From Macrotis lagotis (Eukaryota > Chordata > Mammalia > Peramelemorphia > Peramelidae), in assembly GCF_037893015.1 (NCBI RefSeq), contig NC_133658.1, positions 58,318,483 to 58,382,482 of the forward strand: a DNA stretch of 64,000 bases, given 5' to 3'. The notes beneath the pieces are model-generated. The model saw only the letters and a program-made list of their open reading frames with translations. It did not search any database and had not been told where the DNA came from. Below, one piece after another: positions 25,674 through 36,600 of the stretch (position 1 is its first letter; every line of letters starts with the position of its first letter). The position numbers and the translations under genes are program-made.

Positions 25674-25723
<50 letters not shown>

Positions 25724-26239
25724 ACACATATATATATCTATAATAGTAAGACAGTTTTCATATATTCCATTCAGGGATTACATCAGCTGTTTGGGAGAAA
25801 AAAGGATGAGAACAATTAGCCTTTGTCTAGTTCCTTGTTTAACATGGGAATAATTTAATTTGGTCACATTTCTTAATTGCTAAGGCTTGAGTGAAACTAA
25901 ACATCAGGGTTTTTTTTCCTTAAATACCTTGATTCTGTTGAATTAATAGTTTTTCATAATGTGGCATGGCATATGAATGTGACTTGCAAATAGAATGTGC
26001 TTTTGTACTCTTGGCTTGGTTTTTGCAACAATAGGTTCCTTATTTTGATCTTTATTCCTCACATTTCTAGTGAACATGTTACCCAAAGAGCTTTGTTTTT
26101 TCTTGCCTTTTAGCTGGATAACCTGACCTTGATGGAGATCAACACTACTGGAACATTTCTCACACAAGCCCTAAATCATATGTACAAACTCCGCACAAAC
26201 CTTCATCCTACAGAGAGTGCTCAGTCTCAGGACTTTTAG
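19249..26239 (+). CDS. GINS2: GINS complex subunit 2 (PSF2), complete gene in five coding exons
   Basis: GINS2 is one of four subunits of the GINS complex, part of the CDC45-MCM-GINS helicase that unwinds DNA at replication forks in the nucleus. Coding exons are 19249-19338, 21177-21291, 24571-24670, 25541-25667 and 26114-26239; phases match at every junction and total 558 nt, or 185 aa, the human length. The product starts [20 protein letters not shown], includes [19 protein letters not shown] in exon 2 and ends in QSQDF. All introns are GT-AG. The N-terminal exon and following segment belong to the beta-rich domain, and the later exons to the alpha-helical domain of the GINS fold. Intron 1 carries a large minisatellite. 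It converges with GSE1 downstream. Identification is by near-identity to the remembered human protein. Confidence 0.97.
19373..19545. repeat. C/T-rich low-complexity tract
   Basis: About 170 bp of nearly pure pyrimidine on the + strand (CCCCTCCCCTTCTTCT-like units) lies just after exon 1 of GINS2 and directly before the minisatellite. Confidence 0.9.
19556..21011. repeat. 28-copy, 52-bp minisatellite in GINS2 intron 1
   Basis: A GC-rich 52-bp unit starting 'gggcaggcccttgtaccccc' is repeated about 28 times, and 28 x 52 is exactly the array length. Two main unit types alternate irregularly: 'gggcaggcccttgta' (or gaa in the first two copies) and 'gggctggcccctgga'; a second site varies between 'gagtag' and 'gagcag'. 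Only the last two units show extra changes. Because 52 is not a multiple of three and the unit has no stop on most frames, long false reading frames arise on both strands, including a 550-codon one on the minus strand (19365-21017). Confidence 0.98.
21177..21291 (+). CDS. GINS2: GINS2 coding exon 2
   Basis: It follows 'ctctggcag' and encodes [10 protein letters not shown] onward to PPEWMDV, ending with one base of a Glu codon before 'gtaagg'. This part is nearly identical to human PSF2. Confidence 0.96.
22035..22186 (-). mobile_element. Marsupial MIR-core SINE, reverse, with target site duplication
   Basis: It runs from a T-rich stretch and 'gcaaggcaaatgagattaag' to 'gcgccacctagccgcccc'. It is flanked by 'tagtatgttcttt' before and 'tagtacgttcttt' after, a target duplication with one change. 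It lies in GINS2 intron 2. Confidence 0.9.
22330..23300 (-). mobile_element. L1 retrotransposon 3' end (ORF2 C-terminus and 3'UTR), reverse
   Basis: Read on the minus strand, 23220-22999 encodes L1 ORF2 C-terminal text with the typical 'CWKGCG' motif and 'GTLLHC'; 22917-22702 continues with a '[12 protein letters not shown]' block; then an untranslated tail runs to about 22330. The frame is broken between these pieces, so the copy is dead and 5'-truncated. It lies in GINS2 intron 2. Confidence 0.85.
23522..23810 (+). mobile_element. Longer marsupial SINE, forward
   Basis: The head 'gcacagtggatggagcactg', middle 'ccacctctagtcatccatga' and tail 'gttatggcatcacctccttt' are clear. It lies in GINS2 intron 2. 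Confidence 0.85.
23968..24118 (-). mobile_element. Marsupial MIR-core SINE, reverse
   Basis: It runs from 'aaggcaatggggttaagtgg' to 'tgtgccacctcgttgccctg'. It lies in GINS2 intron 2, about 450 bp before exon 3. Confidence 0.9.
24571..24670 (+). CDS. GINS2: GINS2 coding exon 3
   Basis: It follows 'aatatttcag' and encodes [20 protein letters not shown] through TKLLLN, ending with two bases of a His codon before 'gtaagt'. Confidence 0.96.
25541..25667 (+). CDS. GINS2: GINS2 coding exon 4
   Basis: It follows 'cctcctctag' and encodes [15 protein letters not shown] through QQEAHAK, ending in phase 0. The donor 'gtagct' is followed within nine bases by a long TG run. Confidence 0.96.
25677..25720. 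repeat. (TG)22 microsatellite next to the GINS2 exon 4 donor
   Basis: An uninterrupted run of 22 TG units starts nine bases after the intron 4 GT and is followed by a short CA/TA stretch. Confidence 0.97.
26114..26239 (+). CDS. GINS2: GINS2 coding exon 5 and stop
   Basis: It follows 'gccttttag' and encodes [20 protein letters not shown] through QSQDF with a TAG stop. Intron 4 is short, 446 bp. Confidence 0.96.
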   Translation: MDNLTLMEINTTGTFLTQALNHMYKLRTNLHPTESAQSQDF

Positions 26240-27075
26240 AGAAAAATGTTGAAGCAAGAGAGACCTCCTTACGTTCCGTAAGGCTGAGGGTAGGCAGCGA
26301 AAAGGAGGCTAGTTTGGTACTTGCCCACTTTTCAGGAATGAACTTCCAAGGTGACTGGGAAGTTCTCAAAATGTCAAGCTCCTATAGGTGACAAAGGGCA
26401 GTATTAGTAAGAGAAGCAACAGGTGTGACTGAATGCCAATCGTCCAGCCTCCCTCACTTTCAGAGCATGTCTTTGGGCCCACATCTATCTCGCGTATTCC
26501 TGGCTGCAAAACAATTGTTTTCTCCCTGGCAGATTCCAACCACCCCTCTCCTAACCTCTCAGTCCTTCTACTGAGATGAATGACAGTCCAGAGTTTAGAT
26601 ACTGTTGGTTGAAGGTTTGGGGATTTACCCTTCCTTACCAGCAGGATGTTGTTTCTCAACATATATTTCCATAAGACACTGGTAACACATTTATGAAGAT
26701 GTGATTTAGAATTTAATTCTATCTACTCTGTTTCATTTTCCAGTGGCCTAACATCATCTTAATGATTTTTATTGTTGTTAGAAAGATGGCACATTGCTAC
26801 AGCCTTATTGAATGGTTTCTGATGTTAATGTATCATGGTTTGCTTAGACTCTCTCTTGTAAAACATAGATTGAATCAACTCCAGAAATGATGGAATGGTT
26901 TGGGTCTTTTTTTGCCCAGTATTACAGATAACAGTAAATAGTCACCTGGCTGTTGTATTAAAATGGTTGAAAGAGCTAAACAATCATTTCATTATTAGGT
27001 CATTTTAAAGGCTAAAAAGAATTGCATACAAAACACTTGGTCATTTATTTGCCAATAAATTTATAATGTCTTCCC
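26240..27075 (+). other. GINS2: Probable GINS2 3'UTR
   Basis: This is non-repetitive DNA after the stop with an AATAAA signal at 27054-27059. It would give a 3'UTR of about 0.83 kb. Confidence 0.6.
27054..27059 (+). terminator. GINS2: GINS2 poly(A) signal candidate
   Basis: A canonical AATAAA followed by T/GT-rich sequence ('ttataatgtcttcccattta'). It is the first canonical hexamer seen after the stop. Confidence 0.6.
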
Positions 27076-27472
27076 ATTTAGATTTGAATGTGATTTTTCC
27101 TTTGCTTCTGCTGATCAGCTGGTAAGACCATTAACTCAAGGAACCATTTTTTTTCACCTAGTAAAAAAGTCAAAGCCCTAACAAGCCCCACAGAAAATTG
27201 TACTGTGTGGGTCTGTCCACTTCTGATGGGGAATTGAGAGGATGGCTCTCTATGCAGGTAGCCAAGCAGCACAGCCAACCTCCCCTTTGGTCAGTTGGGG
27301 GAGCACGTCACTAGGTGGTTGTGAGGATCAAAGATATTTTTTAAAGCATCTTATAAATCTTGGAGTACTGGATGTGTTATTATTTTAAAGAATGTTCTGG
27401 TTTCAAATAAGTGACATGAATTCTATCCAAAAGTTATCTTTCAAAATCATGAGCATAAAAATGCAGATGTGG

Positions 27473-27599
27473 GGCAGTGGCTAGAGCACCAGCCCTGGAG
27501 TCAGGAGAACCTGAGTTCAAATCTGGCCTCAGACAGTAATTCCTTGTGTGGCCTTGGCCAAGTCACTTAACCCCACTGCCTTGCAAAAACAAACAAAAT
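27473..27599 (+). mobile_element. Marsupial MIR-core SINE, forward, with target site duplication
   Basis: The body carries 'ggagtcaggagaacctgagt' and 'gtggccttggccaagtcact'. It is flanked by 'taaaaatgcagatgtgg' on both sides (27456-27472 and about 27600-27616). The head is truncated. Confidence 0.9.
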
Positions 27600-28404
27600 T
27601 AAAAATGCAGATGTGGTTCTGCAATCTCAGGAAAGAATGGAATAGCTAGAATGAAAGGAAGTTCAAGGATCAGAAGTGTCCATTTTGCCTGTTGAATTCT
27701 TTGAGCCCAGCACAGGATACTTACCCGTAGGCGACAGCTATGGTACACAGCTAGTACTTAATAAATACTAGCTCTAACTCCTATTACTCCAAAGGTTTCC
27801 TTGTTAGCCAACTCAATCCAGCTGGGACCAGATGTAGGTAGGGTGTGGGCCACCATCCCTCTTTAAGCTGCCTGCCTGGTTTTGTAACACTTTAAAGTCA
27901 TCCTGTTGGATTTTTTAAAGGAATTTGGTAAGTCTTGTCTCCACTTACCCACCAGTCTGATGAATGTTATTCAAAAGTAATTTGGGATCAGGAAGAAAAA
28001 TTGGTATGCTGCTCCCCCACCTAGAGAAAGTGCTCCATGGTCACTTCCCAAGAATGTGGTCAGAAGCAACATTATTCATGAATCTTGAGGTGAGACTGCC
28101 AATTCCTGAATAAACTATCATGAGTATTTATTTGACTCAGGAATTTAGCAGCTTTGAAAATACTGACTTTCGGTGAGGGTATAGGCTTCTGAAAGAACTC
28201 TACACTGCCATCCAGTGGTCAGTGACTTAAGTGCAGAAGATGGCTAGACGAGAATATTCCTGTACCTTCATCTGCTAGGCAAACGACTCTGAAATTGGGA
28301 ATGTAACATTTATATTTTAAGAATTGAAGATCAAATCTTACATGTACACAATATACCAATCATACTCTAAGTCAATTTTATCTACCTTTTCTTTGCTCAA
28401 AGCC

Positions 28405-28740
28405 AGGGCTGTCCAACCTTACTTTATTGGGGTGGCTATGTGGCGCAGTAGATAGAGCACCAGTCCTAGAGTCAGCAGTACCCGAGCTCAAATTCAGCCT
28501 CAGATACTTAATAATTACCTAACTGTGTGGCCTTGGGCAAGCCACTTAGCCCCATTTGCCTTGCAAAATCCTAAATAAGAAAGACAAAAGTTTTTATTGA
28601 AATAGACTATAAATTTTGATTTGCCATTTTAGTGAGCCCTGTGGTAGCTGGGCTTCATTTACTAAAGATTTAGTAAACCCACAGGCAGATTACACAAAAT
28701 CACCCTTGTGGGCTGCATTTTGGACATGCCTGCTCTAAAC
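28405..28740 (+). mobile_element. Old interspersed repeat split by a SINE
   Basis: The flanks 'cagggctgtccaacctt' and 'gacatgcctgctctaa' look like the two ends of an old non-autonomous hAT-type element, with a SINE inserted at 28431-28585. The family is not certain. Confidence 0.4.
28431..28585 (+). mobile_element. Marsupial MIR-core SINE, forward, nested
   Basis: Complete from 'ggtggctatgtggcgcagta' to 'catttgccttgcaaaatcct'. Confidence 0.88.
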
Positions 28741-29165
28741 CATGATTTCACGTCTAATTTTAGCTGTCTCTTTGACCTTGAGCTAAAATTCGTTAACTAA
28801 GATTTATTGAACTAGGTGCAATACATTGTATAGGGCATAAAATACATAAATGTAAGATTTGGCAGCATGTTTATTGTGTATCATCTCACACAACACCTTT
28901 TGGTTTAGTTCAGGAGCAAGAGAAGTCCTCACTCTCCCATCTTTTATGAATGCATCCCATGTTCTAGCTTTTTGGGTAGAAGGGACCATATTTGAGAACT
29001 GGAAATTCTGGTTTCCATTTCTAGTCTTTTTTCCCCCCAAAAAAATCCTCAACTAGGCAATCAAGTCTAAAACATCATGGAACTCTTCAAAGGTTGTGAA
29101 ATCCCCAGCTGATCCTTCATAACGCTTTAATCAGAAAATAATCCTCAACATTGATTTAGCAAGAT

Positions 29166-29171
29166 TTTATT
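29166..29171 (-). terminator. GSE1: GSE1 distal poly(A) signal candidate
   Basis: 'tttatt' on + is AATAAA on the minus strand, near the edge of the SINE-free block. Other minus-strand AATAAA hexamers exist nearer the stop (for example 32758-32763), so several ends are possible. Confidence 0.4.
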
Positions 29172-32100
29172 TTTTGGATGTTGTCAGAAATTACAGCAAT
29201 ATATTCATAAATACCTAATTACTACATTCAACAAATAATATATTACAATACAATTAATTCAAACAAGTACACTTAGAACAGGTTTAATTTCACAGCATCT
29301 AAACTGCCCCCCTGGTGACTGAGGTGCCCTTCCTCCTCCCATGTACTGATTCTCTGCTCTAATAATTATGCACAGGGGTACGTACAAATCACAACCAATC
29401 AGCATGGGCTTTAGGTCAAGGCAGAATGAAGAATTCTTAGAGTAAAGCACAGGGTCATAAAGTTGGGGATAGGCTACGGAAGGATTAAGAAAAAAGGAAT
29501 CAACAGCGTTTGTTACTTTAAAGAGTATAGGAATTGCTGCAAGTGGCTAATATACAGTTAGAGAACTAGAATTGGCGCGTGTTGACCATCTCCATCTAGT
29601 GGCAGCTCCTTGAAATCTCTTTCTGCAACTTAGAGATAACTTGGAGTGGATGCATTTTTAACAAGATTTTCCCCCCCTTTAAACAGGTCCTCTTTGAAAT
29701 CCAGTTTTTCACAATATGGCGGTTATGGGGCAGTGACTGAATTTACAGTGTAATTTTAAAATGCCATTCATATATGAATTTGAATCACAGCTTCGTGTGT
29801 TTTTAGATTAATGAAATTTATTTCTTTAAAAGGGCAATGGCAACTTAGTGATTTCTCCATTTGAAACCCTTGATTCAAGAGCACCTCTTCGAATAGACAG
29901 GTGACTAAATGTGACATCTCAGTTACTCTCGTTTTTTCTGAGATAACAGAGACATCAGCTGTTCCTTCTGAAACTGAACTACCTTAAGTATCTTACTTCA
30001 ATAACAGTGCCAGCCGTGTGTTGCTTCCAGAATGTTTGTTTGCAATAGGAAAATCATATCATCGGGTTGTAAGTCCAAGGAATGAAGAAGCCTCAGGTGC
30101 ATTTTTGCTTTGTTTTGATTTGGGGGTGAAGTGCAAATATCTCTAGCTGCTGGACCTTAACAATTTGGTTGTTTTCTTCATTGTACCCTTAAGGAGTCTG
30201 GGTTGCAATCTTATTTCTGCAAAAATGATGTACCATTTCCGGTAGCTAAAGATCAATCTTTCTAAAAGTAGTGAAACAAAGGGACTATGATCAAATCTAG
30301 AGCCAATCATATTTGCTGAACTTTTAACTTTTTATTGTAAAAGGCTTTTTTTTTGCTTTTTCAACCAATTTTTGTAATTCAACCAAATCTGGTAAATTAA
30401 AGTTTCTCAGATTTCATTATTTGTCAGTTTTTCTCAGAGCCAAATTAAAAAGACTAAAAACTACCATATTATCACATTTTTCAGAATAGAAGTGTATGAA
30501 AATAATTGTGAATTATTTCTGTGTCAGTGTTGTTTTAAACATGAAAAGGGGGAGGGAATCCATCAGGATATTTATACATTTTAGTAATAAGTTTTTATTT
30601 CTTAATGGTATTTCTGTTCTGAGTTTCTATTTTGTTCTTGAGGAAGAGTATTCAGAGATCTACTTAAGGAAATGGGCACCAAAAGCTCAGAGGTCAAGCT
30701 GCATCTCAAATGCCAAACGGACTGGAAAGTGTGACAAAGCTCTTGTAACAGTAGTGTAATCTCACCCCCATGGCATCTTTCAATCCACTGGCACCTTTGG
30801 GGCCACCCTATCTCTTGCTTGCTGTTATGCTAGGATGGCTAGGTAATGATAGGTCCATTTCAAAGCAATAACTAACAAAATACTCCTAAAAAGTTGGGAG
30901 CTGGTGACCAGAAAGATGAAAAAATATGTTCTAGGCTAGCCCAATTCCTCCAAGTCCTGTGCTGTCCTTTTCCATGATGTCATAGGCCTTTAAGCTGGTA
31001 AACCCTTCTTTGCCCAATTTCCTTCAGTCAAGGCTATGCCTAGGCCAGAAGTTAACAACCAAAAAATGCCAAGTTTTTCCTAGAACTGTGGAAAAAGGAC
31101 TCTGGAGCAGGGCCAGCAGCAGAAAGTACCCCTCCCTCAAATTCCAGACTAGCTAGAGCAAGCAGATTTTGTTGTGGAAGTGCATTGATACTTTTGCCCT
31201 CATCTTTGGCAAATTAGCTCCTTTACCCCCCAAGCTCCACCTACAGAATACATGGCAAATTTCACAATGTCTTTTGAGGGGAGGAGGTATACAAGGACAG
31301 CCTTTCATCTCTCTTCAAGTAATCTGGAAAGGAAGGCGATTGTTGACTGCTGATAATACTGGCGGCCCTTTTTTGTCTGAGTTTACAAATAACTGGAAGA
31401 TTCCTGGCAAATACACAAAACAAACTGGAGGAACAAATAAAGCCATGTTAATGGCATCTGCTAAAAAAGCCCTATCTGTACTGAGAAAAGATGGGGACAC
31501 CCTTTACCAACTGGGGAGCAGCATTCCATGCCACTCAACTGATCACTAGCAAACTGGGAAAGTTTAAACATCACAAGTCAACAGGTCATTTCATCTCCTG
31601 CTCTCTACCCCCAAACAATTCTTTGCTCTTTCTGACACAATTTCCCCCCCATCCATAGTGAAACTAGCCAAACAATGTAGAGATAGAGCAAGGCTAAGGC
31701 AAGATGGAAGAATATCCTCTCCCGTACAGTTACACGTCTTCTTTCCAGTTTCTAGCCCCTCATGCATTTGCCATATATATATTAAAGAGGAAGAGGAGTT
31801 CAGTTCAGACATCATGTTACCTCTACGTTTAGGATCTTTAAAAGCTCTTAAAATTTTGCATCTAAGTGAAGCCGCTAAAGTTTTCTACTTTGCACCTGCT
31901 CAGATTGCTGTAAGACATCATAGATTTAGATCACAGAACATTTACTTCCTGAAAAGGTCTCTGAAAAGAAAATACACACATTCACACATACTCACCCATA
32001 CACCACACATACATCGCACACACGCTCACACAACACACGCACAAGTCATTTTATCTTGTTCCCAACACAGACTATCCCCTCCTCATTCAATAGCAGCTGG

Positions 32101-33480
32101 TCATATTTGCAATTTACTTTCCAAGTGCTGGAAAAAACAAACAAGAACAACAACAACAGAAAGAACAGAGGAAGGGAAGGAGGGAGGATAGAAGTGATAA
32201 ATGGCTTTTGAAAGAATTTTCTGGTACAACACAAGTTGAAAATGAATTGACTGCATATGCGCCAGTGAAAAGCTTTTACTTTGCCTCTTAAAAAATTCTT
32301 TAAAATGCTTCAATATTTTAATGTTCTGACCAGCAGCGGTACAAACACTAAAAGCAAGATTTTTTTTTTTTGCCAAAACAAAAAACACCCCCCCCAAAAC
32401 AAACAAAACAAAAACAGGAACAAAAAACAAAAAACAAAAACAAAAAACCCCAAACAGGAAACCAACCCCCAAACCAACCCCCCAAACCACATATTAAAAA
32501 TGGCAGGCTTTTTATAACAATAATTAAAGTAATAAAAACATACAAAACTTTTGTTTTTTTTTTAATATATATACACAGTACAAGGCCGAAGCACCTTTTT
32601 GACTTTTTTTCTCTCAAAATTTGTATTTGTATGAAAACATAACCCACTGCAGCAACACGCTGTGGGCCTGTGTGTGTATCTGTGTGTGAATGTGTATAGT
32701 TCTGTACAATTTACCCCCCCCCTCCCCGCCCCATAATAAAAAGGTACCTTCCATTTGTTTATTCATTTTATTTTTAGATAAGTGCATTTCCAGTGGGAAA
32801 GCCTCAGGGAAAGTCTCAAGAACTGCGGCTTGGTCTGTTCCCAGGACATGATGCTCTGAAGATAATTACTCGAGGAATTAAAATGAACAATCCTGTCACT
32901 TACAATGCACCCGATCTCCTCTCCAACCGAAGAAAGCCACACACTCGAGGGGAAGATGGCAGCTGGCCGGGCATGGCCAAGCAGAGATTCAGTTCTTTAG
33001 GACTAATATGGCAACAGAAGGAATACAGGACTGGTGTGAGCCAGCCAAGTGCAGAGGGGCACTCCTGGGACACTGTATGGGTTTAGTGTTGGTAATGGAG
33101 CCTTCATCTTCATCGTATATATATATGTATATTATATATATATATATATGTATGTATATATAAAAGCCAAAACAATAAAGGAGGGGATGTGGGGTGGGGT
33201 GGGGAAAACAAAACCAACTCGAAAAGAACACAAAAGCTACGGGCTTCCTAAGCAGGTTGCTTGCAGAATTACAAAGGTGATTCGATTGCATTGAAGTCAA
33301 GATTAAGTTTTTTCCTGGATCCCAGAATCCTTTGCTCCATGCATGGCACATTCTCAATTTCTTTTTCTTTTTTTCTTTTTTTTTTAAGCTTCAAACCTCC
33401 CAGTGAAAAATATTAAATATTCAAGGTAATAAAATAGATAATATTTCTATACTCTATGTTCGGCCTAGTGCAAGGGAAGG
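29166..33480 (-). other. GSE1: Probable GSE1 3'UTR (about 4.3 kb)
   Basis: The whole block after the GSE1 stop lacks SINEs and L1, although they are dense on both sides. It has low-complexity CA-like DNA (31975-32045), an A/C-rich tract (32370-32490) that is G/T-rich in the sense RNA, a (TA) run (33115-33163), and no coding signal. Human GSE1 also has a long 3'UTR. The end point is inferred. Confidence 0.55.
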
Positions 33481-33615
33481 TCACCTGGGATATCCCTTGA
33501 AGTAGCCCCTAGACCACTGCATTGCAGGCAACGCAAGGCACTTCCGTAAGTGATCCAGTTCTGCCTGAAGGCGCTCCCTCTCTGAAACAATCTTCTGTTT
33601 CTGGCTCCTTAGTTC
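33481..33615 (-). CDS. GSE1: GSE1 last coding exon
   Basis: It encodes [20 protein letters not shown] and continues to RGYFKGYPR and a TGA stop. Leu and charged residues fit the end of a coiled coil. The acceptor is 'tctcctgcag'. Confidence 0.95.
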   Translation of the reverse strand, partial: ELRSQKQKIVSERERLQAELDHLRKCLALPAMQWSRGYFKGYPR

Positions 33616-36600
33616 CTGCAGGAGACAGAAAAGGAATCTACTGTCAGGACAACTTCTTTGAGATCTCAATATCACTCCAATTCAATATCCAAAGCACATG
33701 TCCGCAGAGGAAGATAACAAAAACTCTTATTTGTCCAAATATAAAAACAATCAAAAGAACAAAATCCTCATTATAACCTTCCTGACCACCGTCGCCACTT
33801 AAGAGTCAAAATACCCACTCTTCCTTTACTGTGCCCCTTCTATCATTGAAGTCTTTCAATCTCAACACTGTATCATTTATTTGTCCTAATGTCATTGAGT
33901 AATACATATTTGTATGATAGATGAATGAATAGAAACCACCTTATATCTGTCTAGATTTTAATAAATTATGAATTTGTATGACTGATGCTGAATGAGCAGA
34001 ACCAGAAGAACATACACACCAACAACAACATGGGTGAGGATCAACCATGATGGGTTTGCTCATTTCAGCAGTACAATAATCAAAGCCAATTTTAAAAGAT
34101 GTGATGGAAAATACCATCCATATCTAGAGAAGGATCTGTGGAATTTAAATGGAGACCAAAGCTTACTATCTTCAATTTTTAAAAGTTGTCTTATGGTATT
34201 GTGTTGTTTTTTTCTCTCTAATTTTTTTAAACATGGATTTGATTCTTCTTTCACATGATCAACATGGATCTACGTTTAGCAGGTAGAGCTATATTAGATT
34301 GCTTTCTGTCAGAAGAAAGAGGAAGAGAAGGAGGGAGAAAAATGTAATGCAAAACCTTGCCCAAAAACTGATTGTTGAAAGCTACTATTGCATGTAGCTG
34401 GAAAAATGAATAAATAAAATATATACATATAAATAATTCATAGGCTATTTCATATATCTACTTCCTTTTTCTGAGACATTAAGAGTCTTGAGGGCAAGGG
34501 TCATAACCTCCATTTCTTTTGTTTCACCCAGCTAAGGAATGACTCAAACATTATATAGGTCAGGCAAAATGGAAAAAAGGTTCTTTTTTTCAAGGTTTAA
34601 TTTCATTTTATTATTTTTCCTAATTATGGTGATAGTCAGTGTTACACTACTAATCTCTGCATCAGTTCATGCTTTCTTTTCCTTCTGCATCTTGGTGTCC
34701 CTCTTATTTGGTTCTCACAAAGACCCTCTTGTGAGGTAATGCAAATGTTCATGTCCCTAATCATAAAGGGTGCTTTCTCCTATTTCCTTTGAATTTATTT
34801 CTTATGGTGCTTAATATTTCATTGCATTCACATACCACAGTATGTTTTAGCCGCTCCCTACTGACAGAGTACTACAAAAAAGTTCTGTAATGATTGTCTT
34901 CCTACATATGGGACCTTTCTTTCTTTGACTTCATTACAAATATCAAGTCTAGTATAATAGTGCAATCTATGGGTCAAGGGAGAAAGTAAAATGAAGATCA
35001 TGAAGATAATTTTAATTTCTCATTTTTTTTCAAATTGCTAATAAGTAATGTTAAAGGAGGGGAGGGTAGTCTTTCCTTCCAACAAAACCCCTGTACCCCA
35101 GGATTTAGAATTAAAAGGGACCAAATGATCTGGTCCTGTCTCTGTTCCTCAATTCAGGAGTATATTACTTTGGTAATAAATAAATATTAATTATACACAT
35201 AGATAAACATTAACATGAAAGGAAAATGACAAATGTCAGAGGGGTTGCAATAAAATTAGTACATCAATGTAACTCTTAGTGGAGCTATGAATTGGTTCAG
35301 CCATTTTAGAAATCAATTCAGAACCATTACTCTGGTTACTAAACTTTAGTGCAGGTTTTGACACAGGAATATTTACCAGGCTTATATTTAAGAGAGATAA
35401 AGAAAGGAAAAAGACTCATGTGCACAAAAATATTTATAACTGCTCTATTTGTTAGAGTAAAAAACTCGAAACAAGGGGGAGGTGAAGTAATTGATAAATG
35501 GGCTGAACAAATTATGGTATGTGGAATATTGTTGACATAAAGATATGATGAAGGACAGACTTGTATGAACAGAAGGCAGAATGAAGTTATCAAAACTGGG
35601 AGAACAATTTATGCATCACTGCAAAGAGCAACAACTTTAAAAGACTTAAGTCTATCAATGGAGGGACCAACCATGATCCCAGATAACAATAAAACATTTA
35701 TTTATCCTAAAGTCATGCAGAAGGAGACACATTTTGGGACATAACCAGTACAAGAATTTGTTTTTCTTGAAACATATTTGTCACAAGGATCTAGTTTCCA
35801 TTAATTTTTTTTTTTTTTTTTGGTGGAGAGGGGACTCCCTCTGGCTCTTTGCCTCCTGAGATTATTCTGTAGCAACACTTTTTTGTGTGCATGCTATAAA
35901 GCCCCAATAGAATGCAAGATTTCTGAAGGCAGGACATGCTTCATTGTCATTGATATGTTCTCAGAACTGTTCACCTAGGAGGCAGAGGTTATGATTGCTG
36001 AATTATTGATTATTAATATGATCTGAAAATAAAGTATTTTGAGTGAAAGTATATGCACATTCAAATGCAATCAGTTTGTAAGGACAGCCCTGTAGGAATC
36101 CACAGCAATTGAATTTTCTTATGTTCTTCCTGCTCTTAAAGAACCCAAACAAAAGAAAGACATCTTATTGCACCCTTTACAGTTAGGGACGTGAACATCT
36201 GCATTACCTCACAAGAGGGTCTTTCTTTGTGAGAACCAAATGAGAGGGACAACAAGATTCAGAAGGAAAAGCACCACATTTGTAGTCCAAAGAGATGAGT
36301 TCAAATTTCTGAAATACTTGTGTGACATCAGATAGTCAACTTTCCCTGTCAAATCCTAGTTATCTCCAAAATAAGGGGCTTGGATTGAATCATGTCTTTC
36401 CCTTGTTGTCTCAATTGTTATCCTATCTCGAGCACCAAGTACGTATTTATAAAAATCCTGTGTTTATTTCTGTGACAATGGTGCATACTCCCTCTTAGCA
36501 TAACCCAAGTCCCTTGAGAATAGGAGTTGTCTCACTTTGATAACTGAAATGCCTGATGACTGACTGACTTTAAGACTCCTCTGGTTCTATCTCCTATGAT

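Larger units (their letters stand above)
27076..29165. other. Gap between the convergent 3' ends of GINS2 and GSE1
   Basis: About 2.1 kb with two forward SINEs (27473-27599 and 28431-28585) and an old repeat around them near 28405-28740. No gene is seen. Confidence 0.65.
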
